From the NCBI GenBank assembly GCA_910577275.1, contig CAJTMW010000019.1, positions 1 to 64,000 of the forward strand: 64,000 nucleotides of DNA. Direction: 5' to 3'. The DNA is from an uncultured Lachnospiraceae bacterium. GTDB lineage: Bacteria > Bacillota > Clostridia > Lachnospirales > Lachnospiraceae. The notes beneath the pieces were generated by a model that saw nothing but the letters and a program-made list of their open reading frames with translations, was not told the origin of the DNA and searched no databases. The position numbers were made by a program, and so were the translations under genes. Shown piece after piece: positions 1 to 8,418 of this stretch (the stretch's first letter is position 1; every line of letters begins with the position of its first letter).

Positions 1-111
1 ACAGGCTGCCGCCTGTGCTGCGTGTCGGTAAGCCGGTGTTTTCCGGCACGATAGATAGTACAGGGAAGTTTCAGGAAATTTTCAACAGGAAAAAGAAAGG
101 AGAAGTACGAT

Positions 112-1497
112 ATGAATCATTCACAGACGCCGCAGGAAAACAAGATGGGTGTGATGCCGGTAAACCGGCTGTTAATCAGTATGTCGCTGCCGATGATGAT
201 TTCCATGCTGGTGCAGGCGCTTTACAACATAGTGGACAGTATTTTTGTTTCAAGAATCGATGAAAACGCTCTGACGGCGGTATCTCTGGCTTTCCCCATT
301 CAGAGCCTTATGATTGCGTTAGGGGCCGGAACGGGAGTGGGCGTCAATGCGCTGCTGTCGAAATCCCTGGGGGAGAAGGATTTTGAAAAGGCAAACAAGA
401 CCGCGGTTAACGGGGTTTTCCTTGCGGGAATGTCTTTCATCGCCTTTTTGCTGACAGGCCTTTTTGCGGTAAAGCCCTTTTATATGAGCCAGACGAATGA
501 GGCGCAGATTCTGGAGTATGGAAAGCAGTATCTGACAATCGTGTGCTGCTGTTCCTTCGGACTGTATACACAGTTTATTTTTGAAAGGCTCCTCCAGTCA
601 ACGGGAAAGACGGTTTATACCATGATTACCCAGGGATTGGGGGCGATTATCAATATTATACTGGACCCGATTTTCATTTTCGGGTATTTCGGCGTGCCGC
701 GGATGGGAGTTGCCGGCGCGGCGATAGCAACGGTAATCGGTCAGGTGATTGCCGGAATCGTGGGAATTGTTGTGAATCAGAAGAAAAATACGGAAATTCG
801 TCTGGAATTTAAGGGATTTCGCCCGGATAAAAGGATTATCGGACAGATTTATCAGGTGGGTATTCCTTCCATTATTATGCAGGCCATCGGCTCGGTGATG
901 ACCTATGGCATGAACAGGATACTCCTTACCTTTACCTCCACGGCCGCGGCGGTATTTGGAGTGTATTTTAAGCTTCAGAGCTTTGTCTTCATGCCCATCT
1001 TCGGGCTGAACAACGGAATGGTGCCGATTCTGGCATTTAACTACGGCGCCGGAAATAAGGAAAGGCTGATTAAAACCATGAAGTACAGTATCGCCTACGC
1101 AGTTGCCCTTATGGCGGTCGGTCTTGTGGTGTTTCAGGTATTTCCGGCACAGCTGTTTTCTTTGTTTGACGCTTCGGAAACCATGCTTGCAATCGGCGTT
1201 CCGGCGCTTCGAATTATCAGCATCAGCTTCCTGTTTGCCGGTTTTTGTATTGTCTGCGGCTCCGTATTCCAGGCGCTGGGCAACGGCGTGTACAGTATGG
1301 TAGTGTCCATTGCAAGGCAGCTTATTGTTTTGCTTCCGGTGGCTTATTTCCTGTCGCTCACGGGAAATGTAAATTATGTCTGGTGGTCTTACCCCATTGC
1401 GGAGCTGATGTCGCTTTCGATGACGATTTATTTCCTGATTCGGATTTATCACGGGGTGATAAAGCATGTGGGTGAGGAAAAGAGAGCCGATTCATAA
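112..1497 (+). CDS. MATE family multidrug/Na+ antiporter
   Basis: A 461-residue polytopic inner-membrane protein of the multidrug and toxic compound extrusion family, which exports cationic drugs or metabolites using a Na+ or H+ gradient. About 12 hydrophobic segments are visible. The family hallmark DPIFIFGYFG followed by GVAGAAIATVIGQ lies near residues 180-205. Length is normal for the family. The ATG is preceded by AAAGGAGAAG at a good distance. The 111 bases upstream hold two small inverted repeats (1-16 and about 33-48) but no gene. A second MATE gene starts at 2783 and is separated by a tRNA and a nuclease-like gene, so this is not a tandem operon. The substrate cannot be read from sequence. 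Confidence 0.95.
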   Translation: MNHSQTPQENKMGVMPVNRLLISMSLPMMISMLVQALYNIVDSIFVSRIDENALTAVSLAFPIQSLMIALGAGTGVGVNALLSKSLGEKDFEKANKTAVNGVFLAGMSFIAFLLTGLFAVKPFYMSQTNEAQILEYGKQYLTIVCCCSFGLYTQFIFERLLQSTGKTVYTMITQGLGAIINIILDPIFIFGYFGVPRMGVAGAAIATVIGQVIAGIVGIVVNQKKNTEIRLEFKGFRPDKRIIGQIYQVGIPSIIMQAIGSVMTYGMNRILLTFTSTAAAVFGVYFKLQSFVFMPIFGLNNGMVPILAFNYGAGNKERLIKTMKYSIAYAVALMAVGLVVFQVFPAQLFSLFDASETMLAIGVPALRIISISFLFAGFCIVCGSVFQALGNGVYSMVVSIARQLIVLLPVAYFLSLTGNVNYVWWSYPIAELMSLSMTIYFLIRIYHGVIKHVGEEKRADS

Positions 1498-1508
1498 AAA
1501 TTGTATGG

Positions 1509-1537
1509 TTGACAGTATTTTTGTCAGATGATAAGAT
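1509..1537 (+). promoter_or_regulatory. promoter of the tRNA-Leu gene
   Basis: TTGACA (1509-1514), a 17-bp spacer and TAAGAT (1532-1537) lie about 53 bp upstream of the mature tRNA 5' end. This is a near-consensus sigma-A promoter. Confidence 0.75.
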
Positions 1538-1590
1538 ACGTTATGGAAAGTCTGGTCTGGCTGTGCCATGCGCAGTCAGGCATAGCTTAA

Positions 1591-1672
1591 GCGGATATGG
1601 CGGAATTGGCAGACGCGCCAGATTTAGGTTCTGGTGTCAGCAGACGTGCAGGTTCAAGTCCTGTTATCCGCA
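1591..1672 (+). tRNA. tRNA-Leu (anticodon UAG)
   Basis: The acceptor arm GCGGATA pairs with TATCCGC. The anticodon stem CCAGA/TCTGG encloses the loop TTTAGGT, which gives anticodon TAG at 1625-1627 and decodes CUA. A long variable arm (class II tRNA) and the T-arm GGTTCAAGTCC are visible. The discriminator is A1672. CCA is not encoded. Confidence 0.95.
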
Positions 1673-1692
1673 TTGGACAATATGCATTAAGC

Positions 1693-1726
1693 AATAAGGG
1701 GGGTGGCTTTTGCCAATCCCCTTATT
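1693..1726 (+). terminator. hairpin after tRNA-Leu, probable terminator
   Basis: AATAAGGGG (1693-1701) pairs with CCCCTTATT (1718-1726), and inner TGGC/GCCA closes a TTTT loop. Only a short T-rich tail follows, so it may be a weak terminator or a processing structure. From 1727 to 1836 nothing else is recognisable. Confidence 0.5.
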
Positions 1727-1836
1727 ACATATTCGATATCTATATGGTCGCAATTTATCCAAGGAGGCATAACGCAAATCACAGCATGTACAGAGTTTTA
1801 AACACAAAAACAGGAATTTGAAAGGATTCGATTATA

Positions 1837-1865
1837 TTGTAATGCCGTAAAAATAGTGTTATAAT
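1837..1865 (+). promoter_or_regulatory. promoter of the Rpn-like gene
   Basis: TTGTAA (1837-1842), a 17-bp spacer and a consensus TATAAT (1860-1865) lie 24 bp before the start codon, with AAAGGAG between. Confidence 0.75.
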
Positions 1866-1889
1866 TTAACCAACACAAAGGAGCTTTCC

Positions 1890-2762
1890 ATGCAAGATAC
1901 AAAAATACAATGGCATCCGGGATTCGTGGCGGCGATGAACCTGGAATTTGCAAAAGACAGAGAAGGATTGATATTTGAAAAAGAATATAACCTGAATACA
2001 AAGCCTCTGGAAATAGATTTACTTGTAATAAGGAAGGACAGTTCCGTCAGGATTTCCAATGAAATAGGAAGCCTATTCAAAGGACATAATATCATGGAGT
2101 ATAAATCGCCTGAGGACAGTCTGGATATCGATGATTTTTATAAAGCCGGCGCCTATGCAAGCCTCTATAAATCATACGGGAGGACGACGGATGAAGTCAG
2201 TGCGGAGGACGTAACGGTTTCGCTTGTGCGTGAGGCAAAACCGGAAGGGCTGTTCCGGTATTTTAAAGAACATAGTTATTCCGTATTGAACCCATACCGG
2301 GGAATCTATTATATTGAAGGGAATGTTTTGTTTCCGACACAGATTGTCGTGACAAAGGAATTAGATGAAGAATCGCATATCTGGCTTGCCGCTTTGTCAG
2401 AAGGGATGAAAAAGCAGAGAATGACCAAGCTGCTGAGGAGGGTAGAAAGTCTGACGGAAAAGGCGGATAAGGAATTCGCGGATTCCGTTTTGGAAGTAAG
2501 TATAGGAGCAAACAAACAGGTGATTGAAGAACTGATAGGAGATGGTGATATGTGTCAGGCATTAATGGAAATTATGGAGCCTCAGCTGCTGTTGAGGGAA
2601 AATAAAGTAAGAGAAGAAGGGAGAATAGAAGGGAGAATAGAAGGGAGAATAGAAGGGACGGTTGATACGCTGCGGGAGTTTGGGCAGGGAGATTCAGAGA
2701 TTAAAAGAGCCATTATGCAGCGGTATGGGCTTTCCATGGAGGAAGCAGAGGAATATTTATAA
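1890..2762 (+). CDS. Rpn-like PD-(D/E)XK nuclease family protein
   Basis: A 290-residue protein resembling the Rpn/putative-transposase nucleases of Clostridia. The catalytic pattern is visible: Asp43 in LEIDLLV, and Glu70/Lys72 in MEYKSP, giving D-Xn-E-X-K. Known Rpn relatives are DNA endonucleases linked to recombination and phage defence. Whether this one is active is unknown. The C-terminal region is charged and helical and carries three GRIE repeats encoded by a perfect 12-bp tandem repeat. It has its own promoter and a good AAAGGAG site, and it sits directly before the second MATE gene. Often multicopy in this family of bacteria, so it is more likely a scattered selfish-like gene than part of a local pathway. 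Confidence 0.75.
   Translation: MQDTKIQWHPGFVAAMNLEFAKDREGLIFEKEYNLNTKPLEIDLLVIRKDSSVRISNEIGSLFKGHNIMEYKSPEDSLDIDDFYKAGAYASLYKSYGRTTDEVSAEDVTVSLVREAKPEGLFRYFKEHSYSVLNPYRGIYYIEGNVLFPTQIVVTKELDEESHIWLAALSEGMKKQRMTKLLRRVESLTEKADKEFADSVLEVSIGANKQVIEELIGDGDMCQALMEIMEPQLLLRENKVREEGRIEGRIEGRIEGTVDTLREFGQGDSEIKRAIMQRYGLSMEEAEEYL
2619..2654 (+). repeat. 12-bp tandem repeat, 3 copies, in the Rpn-like gene
   Basis: GGGAGAATAGAA occurs three times in perfect tandem and encodes GRIE x3. It is in frame, so copy number could change without breaking the protein. Confidence 0.85.
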
Positions 2763-2782
2763 GGGAAAAAAAGAGGTAAAAA

Positions 2783-4159
2783 GTGCAGCAGAACGAAAAC
2801 AGAGAACGGCGCATGGCGACGGAGAGCATCGGGAAATTAATGCTTGGTATGGCGATTCCTTCGGTGATTGCGCAGATTATCAACATTTTATACAGCATCG
2901 TGGACAGGATTTATATCGGCCACATTGAAGGAGTGGGAATGGAGGCTTTAACCGGCGTGGGTGTGACCTTTCCCATCATCACTCTGATTTCCGCATTCTC
3001 CGCCTTTGTGGGAGTGGGCGGCGCGCCTCTTGCTTCGATTTGGCTTGGAAAAGGGGACAGAAAGCGGGCGGAGACCATTCTCGGGAACGGCGTGACCATG
3101 CTGATAGCGTTTACGGTGGTGCTGATGGTGTTTTTCTACGCCTTTCAAAGACCGCTCCTTTATATGTTCGGGGCCAGCGACGCCACAATTGATTATGCAG
3201 TAGACTACATTTCCATTTATCTGGCTGGCACCATATTTGTGGAGCTTGCCCTTGGGCTGAATACCTTTATTATTTCTCAGGGACAGTCCAGAATCGCCAT
3301 GATGGCGGTTTTGATTGGGGCGGTGGCCAATATCGTGCTCGACCCGATTTTCATTTTTGTTTTCCATATGGGGGTAAAAGGGGCGGCAAGAGCTACGGTG
3401 ATTTCCCAGTTGCTGAGCGCGCTCTGGACGGTGGGCTTTCTTGTGAGCAGAAAGTCTTCCCTTACAATCAAAAAGGAGGCGTTAAAGCCCGACTGGCCTG
3501 TGATTGGAAGAATCATGGCGCTGGGGGTTTCGCCTTTTATCATGCGCGCCACGGAAAGCTTAATCAGCATCGTACTAAACAGCGGCCTGCAGAGATACGG
3601 CGGCGATATTTATGTGGGTTCTCTCACAATTATGCAGAGCGTGATGCAGATGTACTCTGCGCCGATTGGCGGATTTACTCAGGGAGTACAGCCCATTATC
3701 AGCTACAATTTCGGAGCCGGTGATTTTGACCGGGTGAAAAAGCTCTACCGGCGGATGATTGGAATCTGCTTTGCTTTTTCGGCGGGAGCTACGGCTCTGG
3801 TGATAGTGTTCCCTGAATTTTTTGCTTCGCTGTTTACCAATGATGCGGAATTGATTGCGCTGGTGGGGAAAATGATGCCCATTTTCATGTGCGGTATGCT
3901 GGTGTTCGGGTTGCAGAATGGGATTCAGCCAACCTTCCTTGCCCTTGGACAGGCAAAAATTTCCCTGTTTATTGCGGTTTTCAGAAAGGTGCTGTTGCTT
4001 GTGCCTCTTGCGCTCATTCTGCCTCTTAGGTTCGGCGTGATGGGAATTTATTATGCGGAGCCGATTTCCGATATCCTTTCGGCAACGGTAGCTTCGGTTT
4101 TATTCTTTACTCACATAAAAAAGATTGTGTCAAGGGAAACTCTGGAAAATATTGTTTGA
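2783..4159 (+). CDS. MATE family efflux transporter (second)
   Basis: A 458-residue MATE exporter with about 12 membrane segments and the family signature LDPIFIFVFHMGVKGAARAT near residues 185-205. It is only moderately similar to the first MATE protein, so not a recent duplicate. The start taken is GTG at 2783 behind AGAGGTAAAAA; an ATG at 2813 is a possible alternative. The stop codon TGA overlaps the -35 box of the next promoter. Confidence 0.93.
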   Translation: MQQNENRERRMATESIGKLMLGMAIPSVIAQIINILYSIVDRIYIGHIEGVGMEALTGVGVTFPIITLISAFSAFVGVGGAPLASIWLGKGDRKRAETILGNGVTMLIAFTVVLMVFFYAFQRPLLYMFGASDATIDYAVDYISIYLAGTIFVELALGLNTFIISQGQSRIAMMAVLIGAVANIVLDPIFIFVFHMGVKGAARATVISQLLSALWTVGFLVSRKSSLTIKKEALKPDWPVIGRIMALGVSPFIMRATESLISIVLNSGLQRYGGDIYVGSLTIMQSVMQMYSAPIGGFTQGVQPIISYNFGAGDFDRVKKLYRRMIGICFAFSAGATALVIVFPEFFASLFTNDAELIALVGKMMPIFMCGMLVFGLQNGIQPTFLALGQAKISLFIAVFRKVLLLVPLALILPLRFGVMGIYYAEPISDILSATVASVLFFTHIKKIVSRETLENIV

Positions 4160-4184
4160 CAGAGCGCGTTTTTTCTGGTAAAGT
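4156..4184 (+). promoter_or_regulatory. promoter of the riboswitch / Ca2+ exchanger unit
   Basis: TTGACA (4156-4161) overlaps the MATE stop codon. A 17-bp spacer is followed by TAAAGT (4179-4184). The predicted start near 4191 places the aptamer P1 helix at the very 5' end of the RNA. Confidence 0.7.
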
Positions 4185-4192
4185 GTCCTTAA

Positions 4193-4337
4193 GTTAAGAG
4201 GGAGTAGTAAGAAAGGTTCAGCCAACAATCCCCGGCGCAAGCCGTGACTGGACACTTCCCGGTTTTAAAAGCAGATGGATTCCGCGCGGATTTTGACGCA
4301 GGCATCTGCCAGGAAATGGAAGTACGAGACTTTTAAC
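4193..4337 (+). promoter_or_regulatory. yybP-ykoY-like (Mn2+) riboswitch aptamer
   Basis: Conserved family elements are visible: GGGAGTAG after the first P1 strand, a CCCCGGCGCAAGCCG hairpin segment, and CGAGACTTTTAAC at the 3' side. P1 is a full 8-bp helix, GTTAAGAG (4193-4200) with CTTTTAAC (4330-4337). Members of this family bind Mn2+ and turn on metal exporters, including cation exchangers. The gene that follows is such an exchanger. The class was assigned from remembered motifs and not by a covariance search. Confidence 0.75.
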
Positions 4338-4367
4338 GCATAACAAGTGCGTTAGAGGTCTTTTTTT
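4327..4367 (+). terminator. riboswitch expression-platform terminator
   Basis: A 13-bp stem (4327-4339 with 4349-4361), a 9-base loop and seven Ts follow. Its 5' arm contains the 3' strand of aptamer helix P1, so the two folds exclude each other. Metal binding should therefore prevent termination (an ON switch). Confidence 0.85.
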
Positions 4368-4429
4368 CTTGTAGAAATGACTGACGCACAAAATAAAAAG
4401 AAATACTAAAAGGAGAAAGGAAAGAAAAA

Positions 4430-5368
4430 ATGGTAAAAGCGATTATTTTGTTTATTGTGGGGCTTGTGCTGATTTGTGCGGGAGGGGACCGGCTGGTGGA
4501 CGCAGCGGTGGCGATTGCGAAAAAGCTGGGGATTCCCCAGATTGTGGTGGGGGCTACCATAGTCAGCCTGGGAACCACGCTGCCGGAGATTCTGGTTTCC
4601 ACCACGGCGGCTTTTGACGGCTCTGCGGCTATTGCGGCGGGCAATGCTTTCGGCTCTATTATCTGTAATACGGCGTTGATTGCAGGACTGACCCAGACCA
4701 TACGTCCCTCAAAAAAGGTGGAGTTTTCCTCCATTGCATGGCGGGGAGGGTTTTTCTTTGGCGTACTGATTCTCATGAATGTGTACGGATACATCAGCGG
4801 GGCTTTTCAGCGGCCGGCAGGTATTGTGATGCTTCTGCTCTTTGTAGTGTATGCGTATCTGAATATTAAGCGGGCGTCTGTGGAAGGCGGAGATGAGGAG
4901 ACCGACGAGGAGGAAAAAGAGGTTTCCATTCCAAAGCAGCTTATTATACTGGCGGTCTGCGCGGCGCTTTTGTATTTGGGGGCCAATCTTCTGGTGGATA
5001 ACGGGATTTTCATTGCCCAGACTTTGGGCGTTCCTGAGAGGGTGATTGCCGTTACCTTCATTGCCCTTGGCACTTCTCTGCCGGAGCTTGTGACGTCCGT
5101 CATGTCGCTGGTCAAAGGCTACGGAAATGTGGGGCTTGGAAACGTGATTGGAGCCAATATTTTAAATCTGCTTCTTGTAATCGGCATTCCTTCCGCAGTT
5201 GCGGGGATTCCACTTGAAAGAAGCACGGTAACCGTGGATATGCCTCTTTCGTGTCTGGTGATGGCGGTTTTAATCGTGCCTATTTTAATAAGAAGAAAGT
5301 CCTCGCGGGCGCAGGGAATTGTGCTGCTTGGGATATATGCGGTTTACTGCGTGGCGTCGTTTATTTAA
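4430..5368 (+). CDS. calcium/sodium (cation) antiporter, CaCA family
   Basis: A 312-residue membrane protein of the YrbG/CaCA exchanger family. It has the two inverted alpha-repeats expected: GATIVSLGTTLPEILVS near residues 40-57 and VTFIALGTSLPELVTS near 207-222, each with the ion-coordinating Glu in the PE motif. A charged cytoplasmic loop, rich in Glu and Asp, lies between the halves near residues 150-165. Length is typical. It sits alone between a metal riboswitch and an intrinsic terminator. The riboswitch suggests the physiological cargo may be Mn2+ rather than, or as well as, Ca2+; that is inference. Confidence 0.92.
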   Translation: MVKAIILFIVGLVLICAGGDRLVDAAVAIAKKLGIPQIVVGATIVSLGTTLPEILVSTTAAFDGSAAIAAGNAFGSIICNTALIAGLTQTIRPSKKVEFSSIAWRGGFFFGVLILMNVYGYISGAFQRPAGIVMLLLFVVYAYLNIKRASVEGGDEETDEEEKEVSIPKQLIILAVCAALLYLGANLLVDNGIFIAQTLGVPERVIAVTFIALGTSLPELVTSVMSLVKGYGNVGLGNVIGANILNLLLVIGIPSAVAGIPLERSTVTVDMPLSCLVMAVLIVPILIRRKSSRAQGIVLLGIYAVYCVASFI

Positions 5369-5378
5369 GAAAAAATCA

Positions 5379-5426
5379 AAATCCCCTTTCGGAACCGTAA
5401 AAGCGGAGTTCGTAAGGGGATTTTTT
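5379..5426 (+). terminator. intrinsic terminator after the cation exchanger
   Basis: AAATCCCCTT (5379-5388) pairs with AAGGGGATTT (5414-5423), and the T-run follows. Confidence 0.85.
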
Positions 5427-5546
5427 GAATAATTATTCGAAATATCACCTCTCATTTGATACTTTATCCAAAGATAAGGTTATATAGTTCTTATCTCTTT
5501 TTTATCACTGTATTTTAACGGAATGGGAAGAAATCTGTATTCCACG
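5427..5546. other. AT-rich intergenic stretch
   Basis: No gene is seen on either strand. A small hairpin, AGATAAG (5472-5478) with CTTATCT (5490-5496), is followed by a T-rich tail and could be a back-up terminator. Confidence 0.4.
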
Positions 5547-5575
5547 TTGACATCAAAAATAAAAACACATATAAT
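5547..5575 (+). promoter_or_regulatory. consensus promoter of the regulatory operon
   Basis: TTGACA (5547-5552), 17 bp, TATAAT (5570-5575): a perfect sigma-A consensus. It leaves a 5' leader of about 120 bases before the start at 5702. Strong constitutive transcription of the regulatory genes is implied. Confidence 0.85.
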
Positions 5576-5701
5576 ATTAGAAAAATCATCTGTATAATAG
5601 TAATTTTGTATATTTTTCCTTTTAATTAATTAATTTACTAAAATATACTTTAGTGGATTGATTAATATAGTCATGTCCATTTGGAGGAGAGATTTAAGAA
5701 A

Positions 5702-6121
5702 ATGACAGAGAGAATGTGCATTACGCTGCGTCCGGAACGGATTCAATTCAGTGGAAACTGCATAAAAATTCTGGATTCACGCAACGGAAAATATAAGATA
5801 CCGTATCAGAGAATAGTGCTCGCTGTCATGAGCGTTCCAGACAGGGAATCCGGCATATATTATGAGCCGGAAATTGCGGATATAACACGGGATATGGAAG
5901 GGGATATAATCCTTTATGATGCCGAAAACCGCAGATGGAGAATAGTGATGGATATGGCGGAGAATACGGCTGGGGATGTAATGGTAGATTTGGCAGTACA
6001 TGCGCCATATATTCTGATGGGCGGACAGGAGTGGCTTAATGTAGACAGTGAAGAAGAATTTATCGAAGCTGTGAGAATGACAGACGTAATGCGGCATGCA
6101 GATAAGGCAGGAGGGGTATGA
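5702..6121 (+). CDS. 139-residue protein of unknown function, first gene of the regulatory operon
   Basis: Not recognised. The ATG at 5702 is preferred over an upstream TTG (5681) because GGAGGAGA lies about 11 bases before it. The protein is soluble, with no signal peptide or membrane segment. It looks largely beta-stranded in the first 75 residues (alternating segments such as IKILDS, KYKIPYQRI and GDIILYD) and helical at the end (EEEFIEAVRM). The stop overlaps the next ATG as ATGA, so it is translationally coupled to the GGDEF protein. That points to a role in the same signalling pathway, perhaps as a sensor or partner domain. This is inference from position only. Confidence 0.8.
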   Translation: MTERMCITLRPERIQFSGNCIKILDSRNGKYKIPYQRIVLAVMSVPDRESGIYYEPEIADITRDMEGDIILYDAENRRWRIVMDMAENTAGDVMVDLAVHAPYILMGGQEWLNVDSEEEFIEAVRMTDVMRHADKAGGV

Positions 6122-7149
6122 CTATGAGATGGAAAGCACAAACAGGATTGGGCGGAAAAATGAAAAATGAGCAGCCGGACACAGAAAAGCTGGACGCTCT
6201 TACGGGTATCCTGAAAAAGAACGTTGCCGAAGCAAATATTGCTTCCATAATGAGCAGGAAGCAGGGCGGCGCTCTTTTTCTGTGTGATGTGGACCGCCTG
6301 CATAGGATTAATGACCAGCATGGGCATTTGGCGGGAGATGAGTGCCTGAAGCAGGTGGCGCAGATTCTTACATATATGACACGCCAGGAGGATATTCTGG
6401 GCAGGCGGGGCGGTGATGAATTTCTTATTTATATGCCGGGATGCAAGGATATACACCGGGCGCAGGAAACCTGTGAACGAATTGAAAATCGTTTCCGCGT
6501 TGGCAGCAGAGGAAAGGAAAAAGATAAAATAGCTTTTTCCGTAACGGTTGTATGCGTTATGCGGAACTCAGGAGATAATTGCCGGAAATTACTGGAACGG
6601 GCGGACGCAGAACTGGAAAAACGCAAAGCGGCGTTGTATACGGCAAATGAGCAGGCAGATAATGTGAAAGACCATTATATTATGGACGCCAGACGGATTC
6701 GAAAAGAACTGCTGGAACAGATTAAGATACCGGGGGCGTACTGTCAGGATTATGAGACCTTTAAGGGAATATACCGTTTTTTGGAACGCGGGCTTATCAG
6801 AAGCGGCCAAAAAGCATGCGTTATTCTGATGACTGTGGTGAACGGTCAGGGAGAAAGCCTTTTACCATATGAAAAGGACGCATTGATGGAGCGATTGGGG
6901 GAAGATATACGTTCTACGCTTCGATTAGGCGATGTGTATACCAGATATTCCAGCAGTCAGTACCTTGTTCTTGTTATCGATACTACAGAAGGGCAGGCCG
7001 ATATGATTGCTGACAGGATAAAAGGTAAGTTTCTTGCAGGAAGCCTGGGAAATGATATTCTGATTCACCGTTGCTATGAGCTTCAACCGGCTAAAATCGG
7101 GGAAATCATAGAATGGGATGATATGGAGGCGGATTTGCAGAGGCTGTAA
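6118..7149 (+). CDS. GGDEF-domain protein (diguanylate cyclase) with second, degenerate GGDEF-like domain
   Basis: A 343-residue cytoplasmic protein with no membrane segment. The first domain (about residues 20-165) has the full diguanylate cyclase set: the metal/substrate region FLCDVDRLHRIND, the signature GGDEF at residues 98-102, and an inhibitory I-site R89-x-x-D92 exactly five residues upstream. It should make cyclic di-GMP and be feedback-inhibited by it. The second domain (about 205-340) has the same fold pattern but SSSQY where GGDEF should be, so it is probably non-catalytic and may bind a ligand or partner. That domain is clearly related to the C-terminus of the next gene product. 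The gene overlaps the previous one by 4 bases, and the BTAD regulator follows 13 bases later. Confidence 0.85.
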   Translation: MTMRWKAQTGLGGKMKNEQPDTEKLDALTGILKKNVAEANIASIMSRKQGGALFLCDVDRLHRINDQHGHLAGDECLKQVAQILTYMTRQEDILGRRGGDEFLIYMPGCKDIHRAQETCERIENRFRVGSRGKEKDKIAFSVTVVCVMRNSGDNCRKLLERADAELEKRKAALYTANEQADNVKDHYIMDARRIRKELLEQIKIPGAYCQDYETFKGIYRFLERGLIRSGQKACVILMTVVNGQGESLLPYEKDALMERLGEDIRSTLRLGDVYTRYSSSQYLVLVIDTTEGQADMIADRIKGKFLAGSLGNDILIHRCYELQPAKIGEIIEWDDMEADLQRL

Positions 7150-7162
7150 GGGGGGATAAGGT

Positions 7163-8341
7163 ATGAGCGCAAAAAAGTTGTCAGTAAAAATGTTCGGAAA
7201 GTTTTCCGTCAAATATGGCGAAAGGGTAATTACCTTTGGAAGGCAGGGAGATTCAAAATTCGGGCAGTTGTTTCAGATACTGATGACTAAGCCGGGACAG
7301 GGGTTCAGTAAAAGAAATATTGCTGAAGCTCTTTATGATTGGGATAAGGTGGAGTATCTCAATGCAAGTCTCAATAATACAATTTTTCGTTTGCGGAAAT
7401 ACCTGGAAGCATCGCCCCTGCCACCCGGAGAATATCTGGTCTTAAACGGAGGGGTATTACAGTTTGGCGGGGAGGTAGAAGTAGAGTCAGACGTCTGGGA
7501 ATTTGAAAATGCGGCGCAGGAATTCAGGGAAGAACAGGACAGATGGAAAAAGGCAGGGTTATGCGAAAAATGCAGCGAACTATATCAGGGAGAATTTCTG
7601 CCGCATCTGTCCAATGAACAATGGGTGATAGATAAAAGCCAGAATTACCAGAAGCTATATTTTGAAATGATGGAGTATTTGTTCTGTTTCCTGAAAGAAG
7701 AAGGCAATTATGGAAGACTGGAAAAGCTGTCGGAACGAGCCGCGCAGCTTTACCCGTATGAAGGCTGGGAAGTCTGGCGGATTGAAAGCCTGATTGCGCA
7801 GAACCGGCATGAGGAGGCAAGGGAACTTTACCAGAAAATTATAACCGATATGCGGAGAACGGGATTCTTCCTGCCAAAAGAGAGACGGGAGCAGATGAAT
7901 AAAATAGGGGATAGAATATGCCGTTTGGAAGGAGCAGAGGAGGAAATCAGAAAATGCCTGATAGAGACAGTGGCGGGACAGGGAGCCTATAGCTGTACGC
8001 TCCAGAGCTTTCTGGACTGTTTCCGCATGGTCAAACGCGTCATAAAACGTGAAACTGTCCACTTCTATTTGATTTTATGCACTATTCTGGACAATAATGG
8101 TCAGCCTGTGAACAATTGTAAAAATTGTGAAAAGCGGGAAAAGAAGCTGTGTGAGGTTTTCCGGACTCATTTACGATTGGGAGATATTTATGCAAAATAT
8201 TGCGAGGGGCAGTATTTGCTGCTTTGTCTGGGGATGGAAAAAGAGGATACTTCTGAAATTGGCGAGAGAATTGATATGGATTTCCGTAAACGCTGCGGAG
8301 GCCGCGGCGGGATTAGCTGCCGGCTTATGGATGGCAGTTAA
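7163..8341 (+). CDS. BTAD/SARP-type transcriptional regulator with degenerate GGDEF-like C-terminus
   Basis: A 392-residue regulator. Residues 1-105 look like an OmpR-type winged helix (start KLSVKMFGKFSV; recognition region around SLNNTIFRLRKYL). About 110-260 is a helical bacterial transcriptional activator domain with tetratricopeptide-like helices. The C-terminal 125 residues match the degenerate GGDEF-like domain of the preceding protein; compare LRLGDIYAKYCEGQYLLL here with LRLGDVYTRYSSSQYLVL there. SARP-type proteins bind direct repeats just upstream of -10 boxes. Such repeats are found in front of the adhesin gene immediately downstream and in front of secY2. The start ATG follows AAGGGGGGAT. 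It is a good candidate activator of the locus, with its C-terminal domain possibly sensing a nucleotide or the GGDEF partner. Confidence 0.82.
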   Translation: MSAKKLSVKMFGKFSVKYGERVITFGRQGDSKFGQLFQILMTKPGQGFSKRNIAEALYDWDKVEYLNASLNNTIFRLRKYLEASPLPPGEYLVLNGGVLQFGGEVEVESDVWEFENAAQEFREEQDRWKKAGLCEKCSELYQGEFLPHLSNEQWVIDKSQNYQKLYFEMMEYLFCFLKEEGNYGRLEKLSERAAQLYPYEGWEVWRIESLIAQNRHEEARELYQKIITDMRRTGFFLPKERREQMNKIGDRICRLEGAEEEIRKCLIETVAGQGAYSCTLQSFLDCFRMVKRVIKRETVHFYLILCTILDNNGQPVNNCKNCEKREKKLCEVFRTHLRLGDIYAKYCEGQYLLLCLGMEKEDTSEIGERIDMDFRKRCGGRGGISCRLMDGS

Positions 8342-8418
8342 TACAATAAAAAATTATAAGCCGGGCGCGGTTTGAACAGAAAAACAAATAATAAAATATG
8401 CAGGAATATTTGTGATTT

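Noticed and set aside
598..1467. 289-residue minus-strand frame inside the first MATE gene
   Set aside because: Shadow of a clear membrane-protein gene; composition (His, Asn, Arg rich) is typical of antisense translation.
4181..4257. 8-bp complementarity AAGTGTCC / GGACACTT as an alternative riboswitch helix
   Set aside because: The first strand lies in the promoter -10 region, upstream of the predicted transcript start, so it is not in the RNA.
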